This document shows positions 1 through 9,361 of a stretch of 64,000 bases of DNA, piece by piece. Under the pieces are notes generated by a model, which did not search any database, had not been told where the DNA came from, and saw only the letters and a program-made list of their open reading frames with translations. The stretch's first letter is position 1, and the number at the start of each line of letters is the position of its first letter. The stretch is from Telmatospirillum sp. (GTDB lineage: Bacteria; Pseudomonadota; Alphaproteobacteria; Rhodospirillales; Magnetospirillaceae). The DNA lies in assembly GCA_031291415.1 (NCBI GenBank), contig JARLJB010000276.1, positions 1-64,000 on the forward strand. The letters are read 5' to 3'. Made by a program: the position numbers and the translations under genes.

Positions 1-252
1 CAACGACACATCCCCAACTCGATCGCCACAATGAGACGAAGGATCGCCGTTGCCCTGGCCAGGAGACTGTCACGATGTCCGTGTTGTGCACGCCCGATCC
101 GCCAAACCAACAAACTCAGTTTATGACGCAGTAGTACTAGGACACGAACAATTTGGCGAAGCCGCCTTCTCGTACACCTTAAAGGCACACAATTGACGAA
201 ATCGACGGCGTTATGTTACTTTAAGCGTGTGGAATTTCGAGAGGAAGCCGCC
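1..252. other. Left-edge intergenic sequence
   Basis: No reading frame here looks like a real protein. The last 60 bases lead into the toxin-antitoxin pair; TTGACG at 193-198 and TTACTT at 216-221 are 17 bases apart and could be its promoter. The window edge may cut a gene ending upstream, but nothing recognisable remains. Confidence 0.4.
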
Positions 253-531
253 ATGCCCCGCGCCGCCATTGATGACAACAAGAGAATGAGCCTGCGGGTT
301 TCGCCGGAGGTAAAATCGCGGATCGCGCGCGCGGCGGCGCTTAAGCATGCCGATCTGACAAATTTTGTGACGCAGGCAGCGCTTCGTGAAGCCGATGCCG
401 TCATTGCCGAGGCCGAACGCATCACCTTCTCCGAGCGTGACTGGATACGTGTTATGGACCTGCTGGAAAACCCGCCGCGGCCAAATGACAGGCTCCGCGC
501 CGCGGCCAAGGCCCTGCCGAAGACGATATGA
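253..531 (+). CDS. TacA-like DUF1778 antitoxin
   Basis: A 92-residue ribbon-helix-helix antitoxin of the DUF1778 type. The N-terminal SLRVSPEVKSRI segment and following helices match the DNA-binding half of this family; the C-terminal tail would wrap and neutralise the partner acetyltransferase. The ATG at 253 is chosen over upstream codons because the conserved fold begins right after it. The stop overlaps the next start in ATGA, as in tacAT-type operons, so translation is coupled. The family normally represses its own promoter. Not part of the prophage. Confidence 0.85.
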   Translation: MPRAAIDDNKRMSLRVSPEVKSRIARAAALKHADLTNFVTQAALREADAVIAEAERITFSERDWIRVMDLLENPPRPNDRLRAAAKALPKTI

Positions 532-1055
532 GACTTCCCGATTGGCATGAAGAGCCGATCAGCAAATCGCATGATCGGAAGAGTTTCGATTGCGGTGATG
601 CCGATCTAAACGGATTTTTCCAGAAACACGCCCGCCAGAATCACGAAAACGGTAGCGCCAAAACGTTCTGTGCGATTGACGATGCGAACCCGGCGCAGGT
701 ACTCGGCTTCTACAGCCTTGCGCCATCGTCGCTGGCCTATGACCGATTGCCGGACGCATTGAGGAAGGGCCAGCCCCGTCACGCAGCGGGCGGCTTCCTG
801 CTCGCGCGGCTCGCCACGGACAAGGATCTTCAGGGGCGAGGCCTTGGCGGCCAGCTCTTGCTCGCCGCTGGAAAACGCTGCCTGCGTGTCGCGGATGAAA
901 GCGGCGGCATCATGATGGTGATCGATGCCAAAAACGCGCGGGCGGCCGAATGGTATGAGGGTTATGGAGCGCTGCGGCTTGAGGATACGCCGCTGACGCT
1001 CGTGCTGTCGCTTAAGACGGTACGAGCGATCCTCGATGAGGTCGGTAAGCTCTGA
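528..1055 (+). CDS. TacT-like GNAT acetyltransferase toxin
   Basis: A 175-residue GNAT-fold protein. It opens with the family hallmark of a Phe-x-Cys-Gly-x-x-x-Leu-Asn segment (FDCGDADLNGF near residue 20), carries the acetyl-CoA binding loop LQGRGLGGQLL near residue 102 and has a C-terminal EWYEGYGA segment. Relatives acetylate the amino acid on charged tRNAs and stop translation. It directly follows and overlaps the DUF1778 antitoxin. The tRNA target cannot be read from sequence. No break is seen, so the module is probably functional. Confidence 0.85.
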   Translation: MRLPDWHEEPISKSHDRKSFDCGDADLNGFFQKHARQNHENGSAKTFCAIDDANPAQVLGFYSLAPSSLAYDRLPDALRKGQPRHAAGGFLLARLATDKDLQGRGLGGQLLLAAGKRCLRVADESGGIMMVIDAKNARAAEWYEGYGALRLEDTPLTLVLSLKTVRAILDEVGKL

Positions 1056-1219
1056 ACCGCGGAGCCAGCAGCGGCGACCTCGCGCGCGGCCGATAGAGGG
1101 CCCCTAATCGCTCCGGAGCGCAGTTCGGCGCACCGGAGCGTAGAGTGGTAGCGGAGGAAAGCGCCGGTCAAGGCAGTCCGGTGATTGAGCGGTGGTGTTG
1201 AAGCGCCCCCATCTCTTCG

Positions 1220-2140
1220 CTAAATCTGCTTATAAAGCTCGTAGACGCTCGCCCCATTCTTGATAGACGACACACTCGCGGTCGAAGCAATGCACAGTGG
1301 CGTAATGATCAATTGGGTTCGCCTGTGTTGGCCGTTCGCCGAGTTAATACTGCGGATAGCATTCAGTAGACCCAACCCAGTCCAATTACCGATCTCACCG
1401 AGTTGAAAGAAAGAACTATCACTATAAAAATAGCGCGCCTCCATCATTAGGCACGATTCTATGAACTCAACATCGTAAGGATCCTCATCATTCCGAACTT
1501 CTCTGCGCAAGGTTCCTTGCGGCCCGGGTAGCTTTCCTCCACTTCTGAGGAACTCGTCTTGATCAGGTATGTCCTGCCCTCTAAATTGGGCAGAGAAATA
1601 GACATAACTCCCTATGTTGTCATTAATATCAATGGCACCAGATTCAAAAATGCCAAGGTTAATTCCTGTTATAGATCTGACTATGAGAGCAATACAATCG
1701 TCAATAGCATCCCTTAATTCGATATGCTCCGCGAACCCAAGAGAACTTTTTTCATTATGCCATAGTGTATTCAGACATCTTCCATTGCTTTTGAATCGGT
1801 AGGGGAGAACGCTAAGAATGTGTCTTCCCGTTATCTGCTTAAAAAGCGGACCAAGGCGGTGCACGTGTGCATAAAGCCACTGATGAGGGATAATACTCTC
1901 GCTCATCATTGCTGAAAGAGAGGCGCATTTTTCTTCCCACAGCGCCTTCAAAATATGGAGGTCGCCGTGAGCGATCTTTCGACGCATCGTTGATGTTTCA
2001 TGGACGTCGGCGTGACACTCCTTGCATACACCAACCAAATTGCTCTCAACACTATTCGATGGGTCTTGATCGATATGGTGGAGATCAGCTACGCGTCTAT
2101 GTTCTGGGCAAATCGCACAGCGGTAGTGAGCCTTTACCAA
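1220..2140 (-). CDS. HNH nuclease domain protein
   Basis: The N-terminal 50 residues form an HNH/zinc-finger nuclease core: Cys-x2-Cys (YRCAIC), the LHHIDQDPSNS His-His motif and Cys-x2-Cys-His (VCKECH). The remaining 250 residues match nothing I recognise. The start is uncertain: the TTG at 2140 has no visible ribosome site, and the frame stays open upstream to about 2217 with family-like residues (VKRVEPPS), so the true start may be upstream or lost. Composition is more AT-rich than the host genes. It neighbours the Kiwa-like and Drt2-like genes, so a defence role is possible but unproven. Confidence 0.6.
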   Translation of the reverse strand: MVKAHYRCAICPEHRRVADLHHIDQDPSNSVESNLVGVCKECHADVHETSTMRRKIAHGDLHILKALWEEKCASLSAMMSESIIPHQWLYAHVHRLGPLFKQITGRHILSVLPYRFKSNGRCLNTLWHNEKSSLGFAEHIELRDAIDDCIALIVRSITGINLGIFESGAIDINDNIGSYVYFSAQFRGQDIPDQDEFLRSGGKLPGPQGTLRREVRNDEDPYDVEFIESCLMMEARYFYSDSSFFQLGEIGNWTGLGLLNAIRSINSANGQHRRTQLIITPLCIASTASVSSIKNGASVYELYKQI

Positions 2141-2465
2141 AACAGAAGACGCAATGTTACTTGGTGGCTCAACGCGCTTTACAGTTATAGTGTTTTTCGA
2201 GAATTCTACTATTGCGCTCCAAAGCTATAAATAAATACAATTTACATTACGCATCAGGAAAGACTTTGGCGATCTGGAGTTCGTCGGGCATGAAACCTGC
2301 CGCGTCTCGACGGTATGCTATGGACTGCGGTTCGATAAATTCTGAAATGGCTGGCCATTCGAGGATTTCCAGCCCCGCTCCAGAGTGCTTCCCGGCCAAA
2401 TGCCACCCGAAGAGCCACGAAAAAAATTCGAACACCCAGTTTCAGCCGGTCTTTTTGCCAGAAAA
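2141..2465. other. Gap between HNH gene and kwaB
   Basis: AT-rich sequence between two minus-strand genes. The part next to 2140 may encode extra N-terminus of the HNH protein. A 62-codon minus frame (2247-2435) has no ribosome site and no recognisable fold, so it is not called. Confidence 0.35.
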
Positions 2466-3441
2466 TTAAGCTCTCTCCTTCGCATGCGTCTTGTACTCAA
2501 GGTCCGTCACATCAGAAATAAGGTAGGTATCCGTAATGAGGTCAACGAAATCACGTAACGATTTTGGGTCTGTTTCATCAACCTTGAAATAATACTTTCC
2601 ATTAAGTAATTCATGGATTATTTTCAATCCCTTGCTTTTTATTCTCGCAATCATTTTTTGGGCTGTCAGCGCTTCAATAGTGCCCATAACCAGAGCGCTG
2701 GCTATTTTCTTGGCAAACAGGGGCTTGCCTTTTATCGCCTCCACCAATTCTTTCCGTTTAACAAAAACAACATCACCCTTCGTCTTGTCGTGGAACGTGT
2801 TTATGACCTGATCGGCCCTTTCCGACGTGATTTTCCTCACATTGGTGACGACCTCGAATGTTCTGGAATCTGCGACGAAAACGGTTCCCTGAAACTCGAA
2901 AAAATGTACCCCGACATCGAAAGTGAATATTTTCCCGGTCACTTCGGAAAATTCGTGTTTTGACGTGCTGAATAGCGCTGCCACGCCCTTATGCACAAGG
3001 GGTGGCGGTGCCTTTCCTGAAAAAGACGTGAACCGGTCCGTGGGGCGTCTGAATAAGAAAAACCTGAAACTTGATGGTTTCCTCGAATGCGGCGGACCCG
3101 TCGAAAATGTGCGTCCAGGCTTGATCCGGCACTCCCTGAAACCAGGAGAACAATTCGGGAATGTCTTTCGTCCGCCAGACACCGAGAACGGATGGCGTCA
3201 TGTCGTCATACGTGTATTCGGCCAAATCCTTCGCGATATATTGCCGAAGGCTGTCGATGACCTGCGAAGACAGCTTATCGCTCAGTTTGCTTTCCAGCCT
3301 CACGCGCTTCCATTGTTGCGCCGGCAGAGCCCCTCTGCCCCGGAGGAAGAGCGTGAACCCTTGAGAGGCGGAAAGAGCGCTTTTCAGTAAGGTTACTTTT
3401 CCCTTAGCTTCATCAACGACCGAGATATCTACGCCATCCAT
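2466..3441 (-). pseudogene. kwaB: KwaB-like DUF4868 protein, frameshifted
   Basis: Two overlapping minus frames together make a DUF4868 protein of about 325 residues, close to KwaB length. The first (from 3441) runs through QVFLIQTPHGPVHVFFRKGTA and stops near 2989. The second picks up at PPLVHKGVAALF and continues through the conserved FEFQGTVFVADSRTFEVVT segment to the C-terminal DTYLISDVTDLEY motif. The join is near 2995-3012 in a C-rich stretch, consistent with a one-base indel. KwaB binds DNA and acts with the membrane sensor KwaA. Either the gene is inactive or the base is a sequencing error. Confidence 0.6.
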
Positions 3442-3492
3442 ACTCGCCTCAACAGGCTTTTCCAGAAAGAGGTATGCTACCTCAGGATGTTG

Positions 3493-4011
3493 CTACTCGC
3501 AATAATAGGCCCCGGCGCTTAATTCGCTCATTTCGAGTTCTTCCAAGCCGGAAATTGGGCGGTGATGGGCGATAATGGTGACGACGTTCCTGCTCGGCTC
3601 AAGCTTGGCTTCAAAAATCCGGTATCCGAACAAAAGAAAATAGGGGTTCAGATAAGGCGCGTCCAATCGCATATACAATAAACAAATCATTCCATACAGC
3701 ACGGCGAGGGGAAGATAGATATCAGGCTTGCTGATATCCCGAAAAATAAGCGGGGGGATATAGGCCATAATGTAGGGAAATATCTCCGCGTCCTTCGTCT
3801 TTACATCAACCACCTTGTACGTTCTTTTTACTCCTTGGCGCATTTTTCTTGCGGTTCCGACGAACACGATAACGGAAACAAAAAAAGCACAGAGAAATAC
3901 AAACCATAGTAGAGCGGGGACACCACTCACGTAATACGTCTTTATTGAGAACACTAAACATAGCGGCCCAAATGAAGAGAATAGAAAAAGTAATTTAAAG
4001 AACGGTGACAT
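3493..4011 (-). CDS. kwaA: KwaA-like membrane protein (Kiwa)
   Basis: A 172-residue protein with four predicted membrane segments: near residues 5-25, 30-53, 80-95 and 100-118. It is followed by a motif NPYFLLFGYRIFEAKL that I associate with KwaA, and a short cytosolic tail. In Kiwa, KwaA is the inner-membrane component that senses phage attack and works with the DUF4868 protein KwaB. Here the DUF4868 gene follows 50 bases downstream on the same strand in the standard order. Low GC compared with the host supports horizontal acquisition. Assignment rests on gene order, topology and that motif. Confidence 0.6.
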   Translation of the reverse strand: MSPFFKLLFLFSSFGPLCLVFSIKTYYVSGVPALLWFVFLCAFFVSVIVFVGTARKMRQGVKRTYKVVDVKTKDAEIFPYIMAYIPPLIFRDISKPDIYLPLAVLYGMICLLYMRLDAPYLNPYFLLFGYRIFEAKLEPSRNVVTIIAHHRPISGLEELEMSELSAGAYYCE

Positions 4012-4451
4012 TAGTCATTATTCCGGCAATAAATCTCTGAACGTGTTTCGATCATACCAGACCTATTCCGAAAGATTAATGGGCCGATTGTGCGCACTGG
4101 CCATCCCGAGCCTCAAGAAAAGGAACCTGCCGTTTTTTACGACGCATCACGAATAGCGATTCGTTCGCTCACCCGCATCCACCTCGAACAACAGCCACGT
4201 AACGCAATTAAGGCCAAGCTGTACCCGCTTCGGGAATTTATCGGCCGCTTACAGTCGTGCGGCGTGCTGGGATTGTATGGGATAATCCAAACCGCCTTGG
4301 ACTCCTTCTTGGATATGAGCCTTTTTTCAAACAGCCCCAGCGCCTCCCAGTTAAGGGAGCATCGTAACGCTCCGGATGGAAAGACCGTACTGGTGGGCGG
4401 GAAAGGGTAACGCCCGACCGAGTTGAAGTCGAGTAAGTTGGAACCGTGCTG
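4012..4451. other. Gene-free stretch with short stem-loops
   Basis: No credible gene. The right half holds compact inverted repeats, including GGAGC/GCTCC at 4356-4373 and GGGCG/CGCCC at 4395-4415. It lies just downstream of the reverse transcriptase gene and could be part of its transcript, a terminator region or an unrelated structured RNA. Confidence 0.35.
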
Positions 4452-5918
4452 TTATGGCGCAATGGGCGTCAAATTGTCGCGACGCTCCACGGCCCGGCCG
4501 ATCGCCTCAGAGGCCCTCTGACGGACCAAGGACCGATGGCGTCTGAGTTGATGGAGAATGGTTGTTCCGAGAGGGCCAAATATTTCAGCGGCCCTGCGAG
4601 CATACGTCCAGAAGGTCCAATTCCTGTAGTCGTCTTGCTTTTCCCCAAATTCTTCAACCTTCCCGAATTCCTTTACCAGACGTTCGTAATTGAAGCTCTC
4701 CTGCAATTCCGCCGCGCCCTTGGCTGGATGCTTTCGGGCGAATATGTTGGCGTCTCGTCGAGCGGCAAAGGTGATCTTCCGCCAAAGGCCCGATAACGTA
4801 CTGTCCCGAAGATAAACTCGCCGACCGTCATAACGAAAGCCGAGGTACTCCAAACCGTTCGCCCCCTGCGTTCCATGCACGCGTCGAAATTGCTGGTCGG
4901 CTCCGACACGGTTGAAAACATAGACGGCCGATTTCTCCGGCTTGATCACCAGTTTTTCGCCGTGACCACGGATGATCCGCTGAACCTCTGTTAACCAGTT
5001 CATACCTTCGGCAGTATCCCCCGGCACGGCGATCAAGATATCGTCGGAGTAACGGAAGTACGCGCCTCCAACATCCGTGACGAGACGGTTCACAGTTTGG
5101 TCGAAATCAATGAGATACAGGTTTGCGAGAAGATCGGAGATAGGCGCACCTTGAGGAATTCCGTAGGGCTTAAAGTTCTTCTTGATCAGGGACTTTTGGC
5201 CGTTTCCGCCGACTATCTTTTCCCTGAATTCGCTTCCGTGGCAGAGTTGCCGGGGAATGTTCCGGAACGGCGTGATATATCCATCGATCGGCTTTCCGGT
5301 CTTTGTACGGCGTTTTTCTCCGTAATGTCCGAGCCGCTCGTAAACCTGCTGCTTGTCAACGACTGCGTATTGTGTGATCGCCTCAAATACCCGGAAGTGA
5401 TCGTCCGGCAATCGGTTCACGCCAAGCATCCGACACCATAGAGCCAACAGCTTCGCGTGATCCAGGCTCTCGAAGTAGCTGCTGATATCGAGGGCGAGCA
5501 CGCAGCAATCACCCAGATCCCGTACTTTCAGGATCGCGTCTTGGGCAAAATGGATGTTGCACTTGCCCCCATCGCCGCTTTTTGTTGGGATGCGGCGGTA
5601 CGCGAGAACGCAGTCGCTCAGACCGAGGCGCGCAAGCTCCGCCTCGTATGCCTCAGCCAGCACATGCCGATAACGGGCAAAAATATAAGCATCGCGCCGA
5701 GCGGCATACCGGATCGGCCGATCCTTCGCTTTGCCCTTCTTGCCCTTGTCCGCGTAGCGGGTCCAATGCTTCGTATAAAGGAGAAAAGGATAGAAGGCAT
5801 GTCTTGCAACACGCTCCGGATCATTCGCCAGAGCTTCGGCTTCTTTCCCTGAAATGACGGCATCAAAATGTGGATAGCTCTTGAGGTCGCGTTTCGACCG
5901 TATACGCCACTCTCCCAC
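4452..5918 (-). CDS. Drt2-like antiviral reverse transcriptase
   Basis: A 488-residue retron/UG-type reverse transcriptase. Visible motifs are KDRPIRYAARRDAYIF (66-80), the first catalytic region LALDISSYFESLDH (141-154), PYGIPQGAPISDLLANLYL (251-269) and the catalytic YSDD (290-293). There is no maturase or endonuclease domain. The N-terminal part, with CVLAYRRIP and GKCNIHFAQD, resembles the defence-associated DRT class 2 enzymes, which copy an upstream noncoding RNA by rolling circle. The start is GTG with a G-rich ribosome site. A Kiwa-like pair is next door. Alternatives are another UG/Abi class; a group II intron enzyme is unlikely. Confidence 0.7.
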   Translation of the reverse strand: MGEWRIRSKRDLKSYPHFDAVISGKEAEALANDPERVARHAFYPFLLYTKHWTRYADKGKKGKAKDRPIRYAARRDAYIFARYRHVLAEAYEAELARLGLSDCVLAYRRIPTKSGDGGKCNIHFAQDAILKVRDLGDCCVLALDISSYFESLDHAKLLALWCRMLGVNRLPDDHFRVFEAITQYAVVDKQQVYERLGHYGEKRRTKTGKPIDGYITPFRNIPRQLCHGSEFREKIVGGNGQKSLIKKNFKPYGIPQGAPISDLLANLYLIDFDQTVNRLVTDVGGAYFRYSDDILIAVPGDTAEGMNWLTEVQRIIRGHGEKLVIKPEKSAVYVFNRVGADQQFRRVHGTQGANGLEYLGFRYDGRRVYLRDSTLSGLWRKITFAARRDANIFARKHPAKGAAELQESFNYERLVKEFGKVEEFGEKQDDYRNWTFWTYARRAAEIFGPLGTTILHQLRRHRSLVRQRASEAIGRAVERRDNLTPIAP

Positions 5919-6801
5919 GCTGCCCCCCTGTGCAAAGCGAGAGGGGGCGTGGCAACCGCAGGCATTCGGTCATCGCCACACCCCGCACCGTTGGTAGTGT
6001 CTGCCTTACTCATCGACGTAGTGGTATACGCTGCTATCATCCAGGCGCTCGGCACCTGGCTGGCGGCAACCGGCCGCGAAACCGTGGAGACCAATTTGAT
6101 TATCAATCTCACTTGGATCGGGACGATCAACCTTGACAGCTTCAACCTACCCTCCGGCCCCCCCCGATCTTTCAACCATCGTAGCCGGATAACGCCCCCG
6201 CAAAAGCAAAAGTGCGTTCCTGATATAGGGCTATTCCAGGTAGCCGCAAGGGACCGCAAAGCAATTTTTACGAATTTTTCGCTTAGGGTGGTGTATCGCA
6301 CACATCAAACCCCCAATATCTGGGCATCCAGACGGCATCAGCATTCCTTCGGTTTTGATGCTAGCCATAAAAGACCCTCACCTGCCATGACACCGGACGA
6401 CGCATGAGCTGTAACTGGTACGACACTTCTCCTGGCTGACCGAAGAGGATCGCATAACGTCGAGGACTGGCACCAACCGTTTCCCGCAAGATCAATGACT
6501 TATACATCTCATGGCGCTGGCCGAATTCACCATGGCGCCACGGAACACTCAGAAATATGGCGTGCAGACAAGGACTTAGCGGCATCCACGGCAGGGATGG
6601 CGCCACTGCTTCATCTTGCCTTACACCCGCTTTGATAGATCTACCGCCCCACGCACGCCCCCTTACGCCCTTCTCCCCCTTCCCGGTTTCGCCCCCTGGG
6701 CTGGTTCGTCACCACTCCCCTCGCCTGTTTCCTTCCGGCCGGCTTGCCCTTGCCGCGCACCCAGCTTACATTTATGTCAATCTTTGACATAGGAGGTCCC
6801 T
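5919..6801 (-). other. Gene-free tract upstream of RT; candidate template ncRNA
   Basis: About 880 bases with no convincing protein gene. The part next to the RT start (roughly 5919-6300) has a sense-strand frame with no stop codon, and a strong inverted repeat pairs CCACGC plus CCCCCT with AGGGGGG plus GCGTGG around 5897-5950. In DRT2 systems the RT is preceded by a structured noncoding RNA whose tandem cDNA copies form an endless open frame. Position and the open frame fit that; RNA boundaries cannot be set by eye. Confidence 0.35.
6773..6791. promoter_or_regulatory. ParD-type operator
   Basis: Perfect inverted repeat TATGTCAA-TCT-TTGACATA directly before, and touching, the AGGAGG ribosome site of the antitoxin gene. 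Ribbon-helix-helix antitoxins autorepress from such sites, so this is the likely ParD operator. Confidence 0.65.
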
Positions 6802-7053
6802 GTGGCGACCAATGTCCATCTCACCCCCGAACTGGAACGCTTCGCCCATGAATGCGTCGAGGGCGGACGCTACAACAATGTGAGCGAGGTCGTGCGTTCG
6901 GCCTTGCGTCTGCTGCAAGAGGCGGAGGATCGCCGCCGTCAGTTCCAGACGATGTTGCAGACGGCCGAGGCGGAAGCCGACCGCGAGGGCACCGTTACCG
7001 TCGAGAGCATTCTGGCGGAGGTTGACGGTATCATCGGCGCACCTAAGCAATGA
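6802..7053 (+). CDS. parD: ParD-like antitoxin
   Basis: An 83-residue ribbon-helix-helix antitoxin: MATNVHLTPELERFAHECVEGGRYNNVSEVV is the classic ParD N-terminus, and the acidic C-terminal helix would bind the toxin. It starts at GTG, seven bases after AGGAGG. The last codons overlap the toxin start in ATGA. Autoregulation through the 6773-6791 palindrome is inferred. Confidence 0.9.
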   Translation: MATNVHLTPELERFAHECVEGGRYNNVSEVVRSALRLLQEAEDRRRQFQTMLQTAEAEADREGTVTVESILAEVDGIIGAPKQ

Positions 7054-7355
7054 GCGCTGCGGTTCTGTCGCCAGCCGCGCGGCGCGATCTGCTGGCCGCC
7101 GTGCGCTGGATCGCCAAGGACAATCCCGCCGCCGCGCGCGCCTTGCGCGACGCGATCGTCAAAGCGGCGGAACGCATCGGCGAGCACATCCATCTCGGCA
7201 GTCTGCGGCCTGAACTGGCGGGGGAGCCTTATCGCTTCCTAACGCTGACCGGCTTTCCCTATGTCATCGTCTACAATGCCGCGCGCCGGCCACCACTGAT
7301 CGTGCGCATCCTGCACGGCGCCCGCGATCTGCCCGAGGTGTTGCGAGGGACGTAA
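7050..7355 (+). CDS. parE: ParE-like toxin
   Basis: A 101-residue RelE/ParE-fold toxin with the usual layout: two N-terminal helices (LSPAARRDLLAAVRWI), then strands carrying GEPYRFLTLTGFPYVIVYNA and a final VRILHGARDLPEVL. ParE toxins inhibit DNA gyrase. Coupled to the antitoxin by an overlapping start and stop. Intact, and part of the accessory block left of the prophage. Confidence 0.9.
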   Translation: MSAAVLSPAARRDLLAAVRWIAKDNPAAARALRDAIVKAAERIGEHIHLGSLRPELAGEPYRFLTLTGFPYVIVYNAARRPPLIVRILHGARDLPEVLRGT

Positions 7356-7536
7356 CGGACGATTTTTTTGCTACGCTTCAGCATCCGCAACACCGAATCA
7401 CATTCTTCCTTACCGTGCCACACACCCTCTAATGCGCTGTACTTCATTGATTTTATTAATATATTTTCATTGACGACCGCCGCTTCGAAACCCAATTCTT
7501 GGTCTCCACCGGGATTTTCTTGGAGGAGACGCGGCG

Positions 7537-7725
7537 ATGATCGAAGATGAGGAGAGCCCAGCCCCCGGCAGAACAGCGGCCAACGACAACGCCGCCGCAG
7601 GCGCGCGGATCGACAAGGCGGTGCTGATACTGGCCCGCCTGTTGGGGCGACAGATCGCGCGCGAGGACTTCGCCCGGCGCCGTCTTGCCGCCAACGACAA
7701 CCGGGCGCCGGAGACAGACGCATAG
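7537..7725 (+). CDS. Small protein upstream of serine recombinase
   Basis: A 62-residue hydrophilic protein with two near-identical AANDN motifs flanking a helix (KAVLILARLLGRQIAREDF). It has a good ribosome site (GGAGGAG) and ends 17 bases before the recombinase, so both are probably one operon. It could be a recombination accessory or directionality factor, but that rests on position only. I do not recognise a named family. Confidence 0.6.
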   Translation: MIEDEESPAPGRTAANDNAAAGARIDKAVLILARLLGRQIAREDFARRRLAANDNRAPETDA

Positions 7726-7742
7726 ACGAAGGAGGGGCATGC

Positions 7743-9361
7743 ATGACCAGGGTTGCGCTTTACGCCCGTTATTCCTCCGACAACCAAAGCCCGGCTTCGA
7801 TCGAAGATCAATTGCGGCTCTGCCGTCAGCATGCCGAACGCCAGGGCTGGACGGTGGTCGACAGCTATTCCGACCGCGCCATGTCCGGCGCCTCGCTGCT
7901 GCGCCCCGGCATTCAGGACCTGATGGCCGATGCCCAGCGCAACCGATTCGAAATCGTGCTGGCGGAAGCCTTGGATCGCCTGTCCCGTGACCAGGAGGAC
8001 ATCGCCGGCCTTTACAAACGCCTGTCCTTCGCCGGCATCGGCATGGTGACCGTCAGCGAAGGCGAAATCGGCGAATTGCATATCGGCCTCAAGGGAACGA
8101 TGAACGCGCTGTTCCTGCGCGATCTCGCCCAGAAGATCCGCCGGGGACAGACCGGCCGGGCGCTGGCCGGCAGTTCGCCGGGCGGACTGTCCTACGGCTA
8201 TGACGTGGTCCGCGAGTTCGACCCGAAAGGCGAGCCGATCCGGGGCAAGCGACGAGTCAACGAAAGCCAAGCGCCGGTCATCCGCCGCATCTTCGCAGAC
8301 TATGTCGCTGGCATCAGCCCCAGAAAGATCGCCGCGACCTTGAACCAAGAGGGCGGCCCCTCGCCGTTCGGAGGTTTCTGGAACGCCTCGACCATCAACG
8401 GCAGCCGTTCGCGCAAGAACGGCATCCTGTACAACGAGGCCTATATCGGCCTGCTGATCTATAACCGGACCCGCTTCGACAAGGACCCGGACACCGGCAA
8501 GCGGCTGTCGCGCCTGCGGCCGCAGGCCGACTGGGTCGTCACCGAGGCCCCGCATCTGCGAATCGTCCCGGACGAGCTGTGGGACGCCGCCCAGGCGCGC
8601 AAGACGCGGAGCGCCGGACAGCCGGCGCATCAGCTCCGCCGCCCCAAGCATTTGTTCTCCGGGCTGGTTTTCTGCGGCTGTTGTGGCGCCGCCTTCACCA
8701 TCAAGAGCAAGGACCAGCTTGCCTGCGCCGCGCATCGGGAAAAGGGCACCTGCGACAACGGGCGGACCATCCGCATGGCCGAACTGGAACGCCGGGTGCT
8801 GGCGCCGCCATCAAGGACGACCTGCTCGGCCCGGAAGCCCTGCAAACCTTCCTGGCGGAATATAACGAGGAACGCAAGCGGTTGCGGCGGGACAGCGACC
8901 GGCGCCGCTCCGACCTCGCCGCCAGTGTCGCCAAGCTCAGCCGTCAGGTCGAAAATATCATCGACGCCATCGCCGATGGCGTGGCCACCGGTTCGATGAC
9001 ATCGCGACTGGTCGGAATCGAAAGTCAACGCGATCGGCTGGCGGCGGAATTGGCCCGCTCGCCGTCTGAGCCCGTCCTCGCGCTGCATCCGCGCGCCATC
9101 GAATCCTATCGCCAGCGGGTGGCCCAACTGGGCGGCACACTGGCCGGTCTCGACGAGGCGGCGGCGCGCGACGCGGCGGCCATCATCCGGCCCTTGATCC
9201 AAAGACTGGAAATCCACCCGTTGCCGGAGCGCGGCGCGGTGCGTATCAGAGTTTTGGGGCTGATCGAACAGTTCCTTGGGACGGCCAAAACGGCCGAAAT
9301 CCCAAGGACTGCAATGATGGTAGCGGAGGAGGGACTTGAACCCCCGACACGCGGATTATGA
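7743..9361 (+). pseudogene. Large serine recombinase, frameshifted
   Basis: Resolvase-type catalytic domain first (VALYARYSSDNQ with the catalytic Ser near residue 11, then DRLSRDQEDIAGL), then a recombinase DNA-binding domain, a zinc ribbon (VFCGCCG ... HREKGTCDN) and a C-terminal coiled coil. The frame is correct from 7743 to about 8812. The coiled coil (AIKDDLLGPEALQTF onward) is then in another frame to 9361, so one base appears to be missing near 8808-8815. The last 14 residues (MVAEEGLEPPTRGL) are translated from the tRNA-derived attachment repeat, so the native end has been altered by insertion there. Integrates or excises a mobile element when intact. Confidence 0.8.

Noticed and set aside
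2247-2435. 62-codon minus-strand ORF before kwaB
   Set aside because: No ribosome site, no recognisable domain, AT-rich spacer.
4452-5918. Retron reverse transcriptase
   Set aside because: No msr/msd-like inverted repeat is evident and the motifs fit the DRT class better.
6361-6606. Minus frame with a PWR segment, possibly an IS5-type transposase remnant
   Set aside because: Only a few residues match and no inverted repeats or target duplications are visible.
7467-8735. 422-codon minus-strand frame opposite the serine recombinase
   Set aside because: Antisense shadow of a GC-rich gene; no ribosome site and low-complexity translation.
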